Assembly (NCBI RefSeq): GCF_028683135.1
Contig: NZ_JAJUBB010000003.1
Span: 124,001-188,000 of the forward strand
Source of the DNA: Enterovibrio qingdaonensis
GTDB lineage: Bacteria; Pseudomonadota; Gammaproteobacteria; Enterobacterales; Vibrionaceae
DNA: 64,000 bases
Direction: 5' to 3'
The position numbers and the translations under genes are program-made. Each line of letters starts with the position of its first letter. The stretch's first letter is position 1. Of the stretch, positions 48,101-57,002 are shown piece by piece. Below the pieces are notes generated by a model. It was not told where the DNA came from, did not search any database, and was given only the letters and a program-made list of their open reading frames with translations.

Positions 48101-49444
48101 TTACTTTGTCTTGGTATCCATTAGCACAGGATTGATGTTTTGAAGTCTTGTTAGCTCACGCCGTTGGGCTCGTCGCTTGGGCCCACTTTTGCTTCTTTCT
48201 CTTTTCTCGGCTTTTTCAAGTTCTTCTTGTTTCTGCTGCGCAAACCTAAGCACGTTGCCAAGGCGTTTATTATCAACAACTTGCCCTTGATCTACTTTTT
48301 CTAGTTTATCGAATGTGCGGAAAGTTAATTTCCTTTCGCCGTATTTGACTGCGATACGTCCATCAGGGTAATCGAGGACTAAAACGTTCTCGCGAACAAG
48401 GCGAGTATTTTCTTCTGTATCTTCAATTAAATACAAAACCTTGTCATATTGAAATGTAAGCGAGCCGGAGAGTTTACGTACTTCTTGCCAAGAGAATATA
48501 TCATCCAATTCTTCAGCTGTTTGCTGCACCTTGCGGTGCATGTCTTTAGGGAATTTGGCAGCTTTCGCAAACCGTTTGTTAAAGTCGGCAATGAAGTAGG
48601 GCAGCCACTCATTCGCATCCTCGATATTACTAATTCCTTGTAGCCGCATTTCCTTTAGTAAGCGGTCTTGGAGCGTTTTGTTTGCACGTTCAACACGTCC
48701 TTTTGCCTGAGAGCTATTTGCGCAGATAAGTTCGATATGAAGATCTTTCAAGACGCGGCCGTATTGCGTTGGGTATTTTGATTCTATAGCGTTTTTATTG
48801 CTGGCATGGAAAATGGAGTGGCGATCGCTGTAAAAAGCCGTTGGCTTACCACGGCGTTCTATATAAGCCCGAGTTGCCATCATGTAATCAAACGCTGATT
48901 CCGTTTCACTAAAACGCAAGTTCATCAAGCGGCCAGTGGCATCATCAATAAACACCAATAAGCAACACTTCGGACTACGACCTTCAAACCAATCATGGTG
49001 TGAGCCATCAATTTGGACTAATTCGCCAAGGCAATCACGACGTTGGCGGGGCTGGTAAACTCTAGGTTGTCGCTGAGCATGCGGCACCCAAAGGCCGTCA
49101 GAAATCATCCATTGCCTAAGCGTCTCTAAAGATACCGATAACTGATGCTTCTCTAACAGTTTTTCATGTGCCAGGCTTGGGCCAAAATCTGGGTATAAGC
49201 GACGTATTAGAGAAAGTGCGCGAACACGAACGTTATCATCAATACGATTTGATGATGGCTTGCCACGATTACCGTGAGCTAAAGCTGAAGGACCGTGCTG
49301 CCGATAGGCAGTTATTAGGCGTTGTAGCTGGCGATAACTTAAGGAAAGCATCTCGGCGGCGTCTTGACGTCTTAATCGTTTTTCGCTGGCGTCACGCACA
49401 ATGGCTAATCGATCAAGTTCGAGACGACTCATAGTGATAAACAT
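48101..49444 (-). CDS. IS1202/ISNCY family transposase
   Basis: 447 residues. N-terminal helix-turn-helix (about 20-60, RLRRQDAAEMLSLSYRQLQRL), then an rve-type DDE core: Asp in VQIDGSHHDWF, Asp in FYSDRHSIF and Glu in GRVERANK. A lysine/arginine-rich C-terminal tail ends in KTK. It catalyses the movement of its IS and could also act on the defective neighbour. The start ATG at 49444 is 54 bp from the terminal repeat. Confidence 0.93.
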   Translation of the reverse strand: MFITMSRLELDRLAIVRDASEKRLRRQDAAEMLSLSYRQLQRLITAYRQHGPSALAHGNRGKPSSNRIDDNVRVRALSLIRRLYPDFGPSLAHEKLLEKHQLSVSLETLRQWMISDGLWVPHAQRQPRVYQPRQRRDCLGELVQIDGSHHDWFEGRSPKCCLLVFIDDATGRLMNLRFSETESAFDYMMATRAYIERRGKPTAFYSDRHSIFHASNKNAIESKYPTQYGRVLKDLHIELICANSSQAKGRVERANKTLQDRLLKEMRLQGISNIEDANEWLPYFIADFNKRFAKAAKFPKDMHRKVQQTAEELDDIFSWQEVRKLSGSLTFQYDKVLYLIEDTEENTRLVRENVLVLDYPDGRIAVKYGERKLTFRTFDKLEKVDQGQVVDNKRLGNVLRFAQQKQEELEKAEKRERSKSGPKRRAQRRELTRLQNINPVLMDTKTK

Positions 49445-49538
49445 CCCAACATCTCCAAGAAAAATGGTGTCTACAAACTGTAGGCAACAAGGACATTTTT
49501 ACTTGGGAAAATTAGGACGTTATCGCTTTGGGATTACA

Positions 49539-49543
49539 CTCTC
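49539..49543. repeat. Target duplication, right copy (CTCTC)
   Basis: Lies exactly between the IS end and the first base of dif. Confidence 0.7.
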
Positions 49544-49571
49544 AGTGCGCATTATCTATCTTATGTTAAAT
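49544..49571. other. dif: dif site (XerC/XerD chromosome dimer resolution)
   Basis: 28 bp: XerC half AGTGCGCATTA, centre TCTATC, XerD half TTATGTTAAAT. As I recall V. cholerae dif1 this differs only in the centre (two bases), and both binding halves match. It is the point where XerCD, activated by FtsK, resolves chromosome dimers, and it marks the terminus. matS density, matP and the switch in gene strand around it agree. Confidence 0.93.
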
Positions 49572-49794
49572 GGGATATGCCGGTACGTGAAATGTGGCTC
49601 TCTACTGCCTGCGATGACCCTTCTTTCTTCTTTAAAATCAGTCTATTAAACGTAATTTCTATTTACCATAAAGTATATAATTACCAGCTTATCAATAAGC
49701 AGCCACTAAACATGGTTTCCTGTCTGCTTATTTATCTACTGACAATTATTTGGATTGGCGGCGACTTAGCACTTGGCGTGTTTTGCGTGATTTG

Positions 49795-49822
49795 AAAAAA
49801 GCCCCGGACTTCCGAGGCTTTT
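49795..49822 (-). terminator. Terminator of the lipoprotein gene
   Basis: AAGCCCCGGA / TCCGAGGCTT stem, one mismatch, followed on - by TTTTTT. Confidence 0.75.
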
Positions 49823-49838
49823 GGTTTTATGCGGGCAA

Positions 49839-51347
49839 TCAGTAGTAATTAAACTTTTCTGCGAGAGCTTGTTTGATCTCGTTGAAATGGTTGTAGTATT
49901 TTTCCTCGGCAATCTTCGTGGCCACGGTGATCGGCTCTGCCGTCTCATCGAACGACTCGCGCTGCGTCAGCATTTGAATATCATCTTTATTCAGAAAGTT
50001 AGATAGATTTGCCACGAGTTTGGCATCTTTTGTATCAAGGACAACGATTTGCAGTGTATCGTCAGTGATCATTCCATCTGTGCTTAGATTCCCTTCGTCA
50101 TCGATATCGCTGAACTGCGTTGCCTTCTCAAGGTCTTTACGCGCGAGATTCGCTAGTACTGGCAACGCCTTTTCTGCGCTAAAGACATGGTATTCTTTTT
50201 CAAATGAGAACTGCGGTAAACCGTCTTTCTCCTTTAGCTCGTTGATAATATCGTAAAGCTTGGATTGAGCTCGGCTGAGAATGTTGCTCCTAATAGGCTG
50301 CCACTCTTTGTCGCTAGCGTCATACGCGCCGTTTGTTTGATGGTCTAGTCTGTTGTGTGCGTTATATACCGCTGACGTCAATTTACGCTCATTTCCACCG
50401 TACTTGTTTGAAGCAAGAAGCTCAGATTTCTTTAGTTCACGCTTCGCAATGGTGACCAGTTCGCGCGCTTCGCTTAGTTTAAGTGCTACGTCGTCCATCG
50501 CTTTCTGGTGTTTAGTTAGAATAGCCTCATATGCAGAAGCCTGCGACTCAGAGAAACGATACATGTCATCAGTACTGTTGTTTGTTTTTACGTAGTGACA
50601 CTGTTTTGTGCTTTCGAAGTAAACACCGTAGTCAGCGTACTTTGAACCCTCGATTTTTTCACAAGAACCATCCTTTTCCGGTTCGCTTTCTCTGTAAGAT
50701 GTAAAGAAGCGCACTTCTTTTAGTGGCAATACAATTTCATTGTCGATGACAAACTGCTTAGCTTCCGCTTCCAAAATGGCGTACTGAGTTCGGAAATTCT
50801 CGACACTCTTAGTCACGTGCTTGTTTGCGTTAACTAGTTTAGTTTTCGACGGCGCAACGGCGTCTTTATATTGTTGTAACTGTGACTCCGCCTCACTGAT
50901 CCCTTTGATAACTTCAGGGTATTTCTCTGCTGCGTATTGGTCTAATTTCGTGTCATAGAGCGATGTATAAAACCCAATGAACTGATTGTGTGTTTTCGTG
51001 GCGTCTTCAATTGCAGTCAAATACGATGATTTTTCTTCACTGGTAAGAGCGAGTGTTTCGATGCCCGCTTTCATTGCGTTCAACTGCTCAATCGCTTTCT
51101 GTGACTCTTCGACACTGTGTGACAGCATAAAGTCTTTCTTCGTTGTTAACGTTTGCGCGACTTTTTGGAAATGCTCTGGGTCGAACATGGTGTCTTTTGC
51201 GTTGGAAAATACATAAAGCGTTGAATCTTCATAGTCAAAATCTTTACCCAAATTCACTTTCGTATCTGAACCACAGCCTGTTAAAGCAAGTGCAAAGCCC
51301 GCTGCAATTGTTGACTTAGCAATCATCATCGTTTTCTTGAATTCCAT
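49839..51347 (-). CDS. Lipoprotein with long helical region, unknown function
   Basis: 502 residues from the ATG at 51347 (MEFKKTMMIAKST), which has AAGAGTGG before it; an upstream in-frame ATG is not credible as the signal sequence begins here. Lipobox LTGC at about residues 21-24, so it is lipid-anchored. The rest is mostly helical and charged, likely coiled coil (SEAESQLQQYKDA..., ALKLSEARELVTIAKREL). No enzymatic motif is seen. A DUF3829-like family is possible but not certain. It lies between dif and pqiC on the same strand as pqi. Confidence 0.7.
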   Translation of the reverse strand: MEFKKTMMIAKSTIAAGFALALTGCGSDTKVNLGKDFDYEDSTLYVFSNAKDTMFDPEHFQKVAQTLTTKKDFMLSHSVEESQKAIEQLNAMKAGIETLALTSEEKSSYLTAIEDATKTHNQFIGFYTSLYDTKLDQYAAEKYPEVIKGISEAESQLQQYKDAVAPSKTKLVNANKHVTKSVENFRTQYAILEAEAKQFVIDNEIVLPLKEVRFFTSYRESEPEKDGSCEKIEGSKYADYGVYFESTKQCHYVKTNNSTDDMYRFSESQASAYEAILTKHQKAMDDVALKLSEARELVTIAKRELKKSELLASNKYGGNERKLTSAVYNAHNRLDHQTNGAYDASDKEWQPIRSNILSRAQSKLYDIINELKEKDGLPQFSFEKEYHVFSAEKALPVLANLARKDLEKATQFSDIDDEGNLSTDGMITDDTLQIVVLDTKDAKLVANLSNFLNKDDIQMLTQRESFDETAEPITVATKIAEEKYYNHFNEIKQALAEKFNYY

Positions 51348-51455
51348 TTTTACCACTCTTGGATTTGTTAATGCGAGCGGATTATGGCTGACTCCCCTAT
51401 TGATTTTAATTGACGCTTCGACGTTCAAATTACGCAAATTAATTTCAAATTTAAT

Positions 51456-51494
51456 TCAAAAAAAAGCGGCCTGAATGTGTATTCAGGCCGCTTT
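51456..51494 (-). terminator. Terminator of pqiABC
   Basis: AAAGCGGCCTGAAT / ATTCAGGCCGCTTT with a 4-nt loop, T-run on -. Confidence 0.95.
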
Positions 51495-51552
51495 GAAATC
51501 CGTCACTAATGAATGAAGCTACAACATTCGGCTAGCTCACTAAGGCCTACGC

Positions 51553-52131
51553 TTATTTTCTTAAAACATCGGCTATTTCAACCGACAAACCCGTTAACGC
51601 TCGCCCCAACGCAGCGACCAGCGCAGGATATCCTTCCTGAGATAAAGGTTCATTAATTTCAAACCCTTGAGAAGTGACAATGTCACCTTCATTATTGAGA
51701 ATAGACCAATCTCCGGCAAAGGTTGCGTCACCTTCATAATTACCATCGAACCGACTCACATTCACCTCTAATGTCATTCGGCCTAACCCATTCAATGCCG
51801 GTGTTGGGAGTGCTGGCCACTTGTCTAAGTGCTGCTTTTTTAATTCTGCTGTTAGTCGTTCCGAAATCTGATTGGCAATGTCTTCACCCCATAGGTTGTA
51901 TTGCCCAATCACCACTTCATTTTTAGCGGTACGATACGCGATGCCATTGCTTGATGTGAGGTATTCGGCGACGTTGACTGGCTGAACAATTAAGATGGGC
52001 ATGTCTTTATTGTATTTAATGGTGGTTGTATCCACTGCTGGCAACAGGTAATTGGTAGTCTTAGGTACATCTGTGCTGCTGCAAGCGACAGTAAGCATGG
52101 CCAAAAGACTCAGTGCGGCGATACGCTTCAT
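51553..52131 (-). CDS. pqiC: PqiC, outer-membrane lipoprotein of the Pqi system
   Basis: 192 residues, with signal peptide and lipobox VACS (Cys near residue 17). The ABC-type auxiliary lipoprotein fold (YLLPAVDTTTI...VAEYLTSSNGIAYR...ANQISERLTAELKK) matches PqiC. It anchors the distal end of PqiB to the outer membrane. Overlaps pqiB by 4 bp (ATGA). A perfect matS site lies inside the gene. Confidence 0.94.
   Translation of the reverse strand: MKRIAALSLLAMLTVACSSTDVPKTTNYLLPAVDTTTIKYNKDMPILIVQPVNVAEYLTSSNGIAYRTAKNEVVIGQYNLWGEDIANQISERLTAELKKQHLDKWPALPTPALNGLGRMTLEVNVSRFDGNYEGDATFAGDWSILNNEGDIVTSQGFEINEPLSQEGYPALVAALGRALTGLSVEIADVLRK
51674..51686. promoter_or_regulatory. matS site 5
   Basis: GTGACAATGTCAC, a perfect consensus match, inside pqiC. 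Confidence 0.85.
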
Positions 52132-53801
52132 TTGTGACTCCCTTTTACTGGAACCGGATCCCCTTCCGGATTTTCACCAAAGATCAATGCATCAGGTTTT
52201 TGGTTGAGTTTTTTCATTAATGGTCCGAATTCATCCATCGCGTCATTGAAGCTCTTCATGGTGTCTTGAAGTTGTTGATAAGAAGCCGAATCAGGACTAA
52301 ACCCTTTCAACGTTATTTGTAGTTGCTGAAGCGTTTCGCGTATTTCTTTGGGTAACTTCTGCGTTTCGTCTTTTTTGGCTAAGTTATCAAGACGTTTTAG
52401 CAGCGAATCGAGCTCTTTTGCTGCGTCATTGACCGTACCTATTGTTTGCTGTGTCGTTTTTAGCGTGCCGTCCAAAGATGTCAGCACGTTTTCTACAGGT
52501 AGGTTATTCAGCTTATTAAGAATGCTGCCTATTTGACGTTGGAATTGCACAAAATCGCCTGAAACCGTTGGGAAATTCCGATAGCCGCGATAGCTTTTTT
52601 CATAGTTTTTGTCGACTTCATCTTTATAGAAGTCGGTGTCAATATATAGCGCACCGGTGAGTAAGTTCCCTGTTTTTAATGTCGCACGAAGGCCATTCTT
52701 AAACTCGTTGTCAAAATCCTCAATCAACTCTTCTGCGGTAATGGTCAGTGTCGGCTCCAATATTCGCTCTATTTCGATATGAATAAGCACGGGGATCTGT
52801 TTTGATGCGAATCCATGCTTTTTATCGTTCAAATGCAGCGGCACTTTCTCAACGGTCCCTATTCGTATGCCTCGATACTCTACGGGTGCGCCATGGTTCA
52901 ACCCCCTAACAGATTCTCCAAACAAGAGCGCGTACTCTAAATAGTTATCGTACATCTGTTCTTGAACTTGCTTGATGTCATCAAACAGCCTGAAGCTTGT
53001 CATCTGTTCTGTAACAGGATGGCCAGAAGGTTGACCGTTAGGCACAGCGAATGTCACTCCGCCACTGATGAGCGATTCCAATGAGGCGACTTCAACGTCA
53101 AATCCTTGCGCATTAAGCTTAATGTTTAAGCCTGACGTTAACCAAAACCGTGTTTCGCTTCGTATCAGCGAATCATAAGGTTCGAACACAAACAGTTGGT
53201 AAGCCGCTTTTTGTTTTTCGATATCAAAACTGACGTTTTCCACACGGCCAACCGTGAAACCGTCAAACAACACCGGGTCGCCAACGGAAAGCTTGCCCGC
53301 CTTTTGTGCTGACAATACCACTCTCAACCCTTTGGCATCAGGAGGAGCCACAGGAGGCACTTCTAAAACGGTGAACGTATCTTCCGTTTCCTCAGACTGA
53401 CCCGGCCGCAATGCGATATATGCGCCTGAAAGTAAAGTTTGTAGGCCGGACACGCCTTCTTTACCAATACGAGGTTTAACGACCCAAAAGGTTGAATCTT
53501 GCAACAGCATTCGGTTCGCATCTTTATCCATCCTTGCTTTTAGCACGATCGCTGAATAGTCGTCGTTAAGGGACACCTCTGTGACTTCACCAACCTTCAC
53601 GCTCAGGGCCCGGATCTCTGTTTTGCCCGCTTCGATACCTTCCGCCGTTTTTACATACAAGGTAATCAGTGTTCCTTGGTTGCTTTGGTATTGATAAAAC
53701 ATCCAAATACCAATCGCTAACGATACGATAGGCAAGATCCATACGGCAGAAAATGAATGCCCTTTTTTGATTTTCGCTGTTATTTCTTCTTGTTCACTCA
53801 T
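52128..53801 (-). CDS. pqiB: PqiB, MCE-domain intermembrane transport protein
   Basis: 557 residues (E. coli 546). One N-terminal membrane helix (about 17-38), three MCE domains (cores EIRALSVKVG near residue 56, PVLFDGFTVG near 175, PVEYRGIRIG near 305), and a long C-terminal coiled coil (about 420-540) that forms the needle of the PqiB syringe. It transports lipids between the membranes with PqiA and PqiC. It is in an operon with 8 bp to pqiA and 4 bp overlap with pqiC. In E. coli pqi is induced by superoxide generators through SoxRS. Confidence 0.95.
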   Translation of the reverse strand: MSEQEEITAKIKKGHSFSAVWILPIVSLAIGIWMFYQYQSNQGTLITLYVKTAEGIEAGKTEIRALSVKVGEVTEVSLNDDYSAIVLKARMDKDANRMLLQDSTFWVVKPRIGKEGVSGLQTLLSGAYIALRPGQSEETEDTFTVLEVPPVAPPDAKGLRVVLSAQKAGKLSVGDPVLFDGFTVGRVENVSFDIEKQKAAYQLFVFEPYDSLIRSETRFWLTSGLNIKLNAQGFDVEVASLESLISGGVTFAVPNGQPSGHPVTEQMTSFRLFDDIKQVQEQMYDNYLEYALLFGESVRGLNHGAPVEYRGIRIGTVEKVPLHLNDKKHGFASKQIPVLIHIEIERILEPTLTITAEELIEDFDNEFKNGLRATLKTGNLLTGALYIDTDFYKDEVDKNYEKSYRGYRNFPTVSGDFVQFQRQIGSILNKLNNLPVENVLTSLDGTLKTTQQTIGTVNDAAKELDSLLKRLDNLAKKDETQKLPKEIRETLQQLQITLKGFSPDSASYQQLQDTMKSFNDAMDEFGPLMKKLNQKPDALIFGENPEGDPVPVKGSHK

Positions 53802-53809
53802 CTATCAAC

Positions 53810-55129
53810 TCACGTAGGTTGAACAATCAAACGCTGATCATTATTTGGCATTGCTTTTTGATACGGCCCCCAGAATGTGCGTGGGTCGAACACCAACGCT
53901 GCGCACATAGTAAAAAAGACCACCAAGGCAAAATATAAGGCAGCTGGCCCAGGGCTAATGCTCATTAGCCCTTTCAAATTGACCAATGCAGACAGCAAAG
54001 CGACCACAAAGACGTCGATCATTGACCAGCGCCCTACTAACTCGGTAAATCGGTAATATTTGAGTTTTTTAAGTGCGCTGGCGTCGTCTTCATAGATATT
54101 TGCTCGTGAAGATCGAAGAAGCCAAATCATAATGAACATCTTCGTCATAGGTACGAAAACACTGGCGATAAAAATGATCGAGGCAACGGGGTAAGAGCCT
54201 AACTGCCACAGCAGAATAACCCCATCCATAATGGTCGACCGTTCTGTACTGCCAAAGCTGACGGTATACATCATCGGGTACAAATTGGCGGGAATATAAA
54301 AAATGATGGCACTGATCAGAAACGACCAACCCCAACTGTCATTAACATTGGGGTCGAAATGATGGAGCTTGGTACTACAACGACCACAATGGGTTGGAAT
54401 GACATCTGAATCATGTGGGTTGATCTGATGGCACAGGCTGCATGCTGTATGGTTCAAAGATAAGTGCGTGTCACCTGATTTCACACTGCCTGTCGAGTAT
54501 GACGGAAACAGGTTGTCCCACAGCCATGCTTTATCTATGGCGCGAGAGAACAAGACGACCAATGCGCTGTACGCAGTATAACTCCAAAATGCGCTGCCCA
54601 GCTTCACATCTGCCAGTGCTGCAATTTTTACCAGACTGACAATAACGCCAATAAGAAAAATATCGACTAGCAGCCAAATCTCCACGCGAAAGACCAAGCG
54701 ACAAAGTCGCTTTGCCCAAGTCGCTGAAGTGAACGTTTTCTTTCCCTGCGATTGCTTTTCGGCGAGCACAAATAAGTAAATCACAATGATGATATAAAGT
54801 GCCGGCAAGAAAATAACCGTTGAGAGCAGCAACGCCGCGAGCGTGTTGTTATCGAAATGGCGAAACACTTGAAGTGCGTCAATCAATGAAATCTGGTGGC
54901 TGATCCCGCCTGCGCTAAAAGACATAAAGGGAAATGCGCAACTCAGCACTAACATCACAAGACAAGATATTCCGAATGCCGAAACCTTCGCCGTGCAATT
55001 CCCCACTCGCCTGACAAGTGTATGGCCACAACGCGGACATGACGCCTTTGTGCCGTTTTCCAAAGCTGGAAGCACGGAAACAAGTCCACATTCATGGCAA
55101 GCAATTAAGGAGGGTTCCACTTTCGTCAT
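53810..55129 (-). CDS. pqiA: PqiA, inner-membrane protein of the Pqi system
   Basis: 439 residues (E. coli 417). Two zinc ribbons (CHECGL...CPRCG at about 10-38, CSLCHQ...CGRC near 235-262), each followed by four hydrophobic helices. Same family as LetA at 12450-13670. First gene of pqiABC. In E. coli pqiABC lies between uup and rmf; here it is displaced to the other side of dif, about 17 kb away from uup. Confidence 0.94.
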   Translation of the reverse strand: MTKVEPSLIACHECGLVSVLPALENGTKASCPRCGHTLVRRVGNCTAKVSAFGISCLVMLVLSCAFPFMSFSAGGISHQISLIDALQVFRHFDNNTLAALLLSTVIFLPALYIIIVIYLFVLAEKQSQGKKTFTSATWAKRLCRLVFRVEIWLLVDIFLIGVIVSLVKIAALADVKLGSAFWSYTAYSALVVLFSRAIDKAWLWDNLFPSYSTGSVKSGDTHLSLNHTACSLCHQINPHDSDVIPTHCGRCSTKLHHFDPNVNDSWGWSFLISAIIFYIPANLYPMMYTVSFGSTERSTIMDGVILLWQLGSYPVASIIFIASVFVPMTKMFIMIWLLRSSRANIYEDDASALKKLKYYRFTELVGRWSMIDVFVVALLSALVNLKGLMSISPGPAALYFALVVFFTMCAALVFDPRTFWGPYQKAMPNNDQRLIVQPT

Positions 55130-55401
55130 AGGGACACTCGTGACGGTATCAGCTCAGGTAATTATATGAAGCACAACCTATTGATGCGTCTTATCCCTGA
55201 ATCAGTCTTAACAAAATAGACCGTTTCATCACTATCAAATGTCACCTAGCCCCCTTTCAGCCCGTGTTTTCGGCCTTCAACGCCAGATATTCATTGCTCT
55301 AGTGGATCTAAAAGCGCAGAATAGCGCCCCTTTGTTCCTAAACGCGCCGAATCATCGGCCAACGCTCACAAAAGAGCGTCATCTTGTTGAGAAATAAATA
55401 T
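55130..55401. other. Divergent region pqiA / rhlE with structured rhlE leader
   Basis: 272 bases. Two hairpins lie before rhlE: GCCGA-ATCA-TCGGC (55346-55359) and ACGCTC-ACAAAA-GAGCGT (55362-55379). A structured leader is common for DEAD-box RNA helicase genes that are cold-regulated; this is inferred. Confidence 0.4.
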
Positions 55402-56934
55402 ATGAGTTTTACCTCACTCGGTCTCTCTGCTCCAATTCTTCGTGCCATTCAAGAAAAAGGTTACGACACGCCGTCTCCTATTCAGGCGCAAGCGATCCCC
55501 GCGGTGCTGGAAGGCAAAGACGTGATGGCCGCAGCACAGACGGGTACAGGTAAAACAGCAGGCTTTGTCCTGCCAATTCTCGAGCGTTTGAGTAATGGCC
55601 CTCGCGTTAAAGGCAACCACGTGCGTGCGTTGATCCTAACGCCGACTCGCGAACTGGCGGCTCAAATCCATGAAAATGCGATTGGTTACAGCAGCCACCT
55701 TCGTTTGCGCTCTAGCGTTGTATTCGGGGGCGTTAAAATTAATCCTCAGCTTATGAATCTTCGTAAAGGCACTGACATTTTGGTAGCCACACCGGGACGT
55801 TTGTTGGATTTGTATCAACAAAATGCGGTGAAGTTTTCTCAGTTAGAAGTGCTTGTACTGGATGAAGCTGACCGCATGCTGGACATGGGTTTCTTCCGCG
55901 ACATTAAAAAGATCCTAGACCTGCTGCCAAAAAGCCGTCAAAACCTGCTGTTCTCAGCAACCTTCTCTGACGAAATTCGTGCATTAGCGAAAGGCTTGGT
56001 TAACAACCCAGTTGAAATTTCAGTGACGCCAGCTAACTCAACGGCGCGTACTGTTGAGCAGTGTATTTACCCTGCTGACAAGAAAAAGAAACCTGAGATG
56101 CTTTCTAAGTTGATCAAAGATGGCAACTGGAAACAGGTACTGGTATTTACTCGCACCAAACATGGCGCAAATAAGCTATCGCATTTCCTGAATGACGAAG
56201 GTATTACCGCCGCGCCAATCCATGGAAACAAGAGCCAAAGCGCACGTACTAAAGCACTGGCTGATTTCAAAACCGGCGATGTGCGTGTACTGGTAGCAAC
56301 CGACATTGCAGCGCGTGGTATCGATATTCCACAATTGCCGCAAGTGGTTAACTTCGAAATTCCGCATGTTTCAGAAGACTACGTGCACCGCATCGGTCGT
56401 ACTGGCCGCGCAGGTGAGGCAGGTAAAGCAATTTCACTGGTTTGTGCGGATGAAGTCGACGACTTGTTCGGTATTGAGCGTTTGATTCAACAAGTGTTGC
56501 CACGTCTTGAACTAGAAGGCTTTAAAGCGACTAACACTCTTCCAGAGTCAAGGCTGGATACGCGCCCTATCAAGCCAAAGAAACCAAAAAAACCGAAGAA
56601 GCCTTATTCTGCAAACGGTAACTCAAATTCGCAGTCTCGTTCTGGTGACGGGAAAGAAGGTAATAAGTCTGGCGCACCAAAGCGTAAGCCAAACTTTGCA
56701 AAGGGTAAGCCACGTAATCCAAACCGTTTTGAGCAGAAAGACGGTAACCAGGCAGAAAACAAACCGCGCCGCGAGCAAACAAATAAGCCAGCTCAAGGTG
56801 ATAAATCAGGTGCACAGCCTGCGCGTAAGCCACAAGGTAACCGTCCTAACCAAGCGAAAAATGGACAGTCACGCAAGCCTGCGGCTAAGCGCCCTTCTGG
56901 TGACAACGCAAAAGTGAGCTGGGGCAATTACTGA
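55402..56934 (+). CDS. rhlE: DEAD-box RNA helicase, RhlE-like
   Basis: 510 residues from ATG 55402 ([13 protein letters not shown]). Motif Q PTPIQ-like SPIQAQAIP, Walker A AQTGTGKT (about 46-53), DEAD (about 153-156), SAT, and [10 protein letters not shown] (motif VI near 327). The C-terminal third (about 385-510) is a low-complexity Lys/Arg/Asn/Gln/Pro-rich tail typical of RhlE. It unwinds RNA during ribosome assembly or decay. The gene ends at a terminator shared with the cbb operon. Confidence 0.92.
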   Translation: MSFTSLGLSAPILRAIQEKGYDTPSPIQAQAIPAVLEGKDVMAAAQTGTGKTAGFVLPILERLSNGPRVKGNHVRALILTPTRELAAQIHENAIGYSSHLRLRSSVVFGGVKINPQLMNLRKGTDILVATPGRLLDLYQQNAVKFSQLEVLVLDEADRMLDMGFFRDIKKILDLLPKSRQNLLFSATFSDEIRALAKGLVNNPVEISVTPANSTARTVEQCIYPADKKKKPEMLSKLIKDGNWKQVLVFTRTKHGANKLSHFLNDEGITAAPIHGNKSQSARTKALADFKTGDVRVLVATDIAARGIDIPQLPQVVNFEIPHVSEDYVHRIGRTGRAGEAGKAISLVCADEVDDLFGIERLIQQVLPRLELEGFKATNTLPESRLDTRPIKPKKPKKPKKPYSANGNSNSQSRSGDGKEGNKSGAPKRKPNFAKGKPRNPNRFEQKDGNQAENKPRREQTNKPAQGDKSGAQPARKPQGNRPNQAKNGQSRKPAAKRPSGDNAKVSWGNY

Positions 56935-56952
56935 TCCCACGCATAGATAAAA

Positions 56953-56983
56953 AAGAAAGCCAGCATATTGCTGGCTTTTTTGT
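56953..56983. terminator. Bidirectional terminator rhlE / cbb operon
   Basis: AAAGCCAGCA / TGCTGGCTTT with a 3-nt loop and A- and T-runs on the two sides, between convergent genes. Confidence 0.9.
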
Positions 56984-57002
56984 CTCTGACATTTGCACGC
57001 GT

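Larger units (their letters stand above)
47587..49538 (-). mobile_element. IS1202/ISNCY-type insertion sequence, intact, at dif
   Basis: 1952 bp. The left end begins TGTCAATCCTAAGTTGAAATG and the right end, inverted, begins TGTAATCCCAAAGCGATAACG; both contain a second inner repeat (AAAGTGAAAATGTC on the left, AAGTAAAAATGTCC inverted on the right). Flanked by CTCTC on both sides. It holds a full transposase gene (-) and a passenger gene (+). It lies 5 bp from the XerC half of dif. Relatives (ISAjo2 and others of the IS1202 family) are reported to target dif and pdif sites at this distance. Confidence 0.88.

Noticed and set aside
49577-49795. 72-codon + reading frame just right of dif
   Set aside because: No ribosome site, no family resemblance, and it runs into the terminator of the lipoprotein gene.
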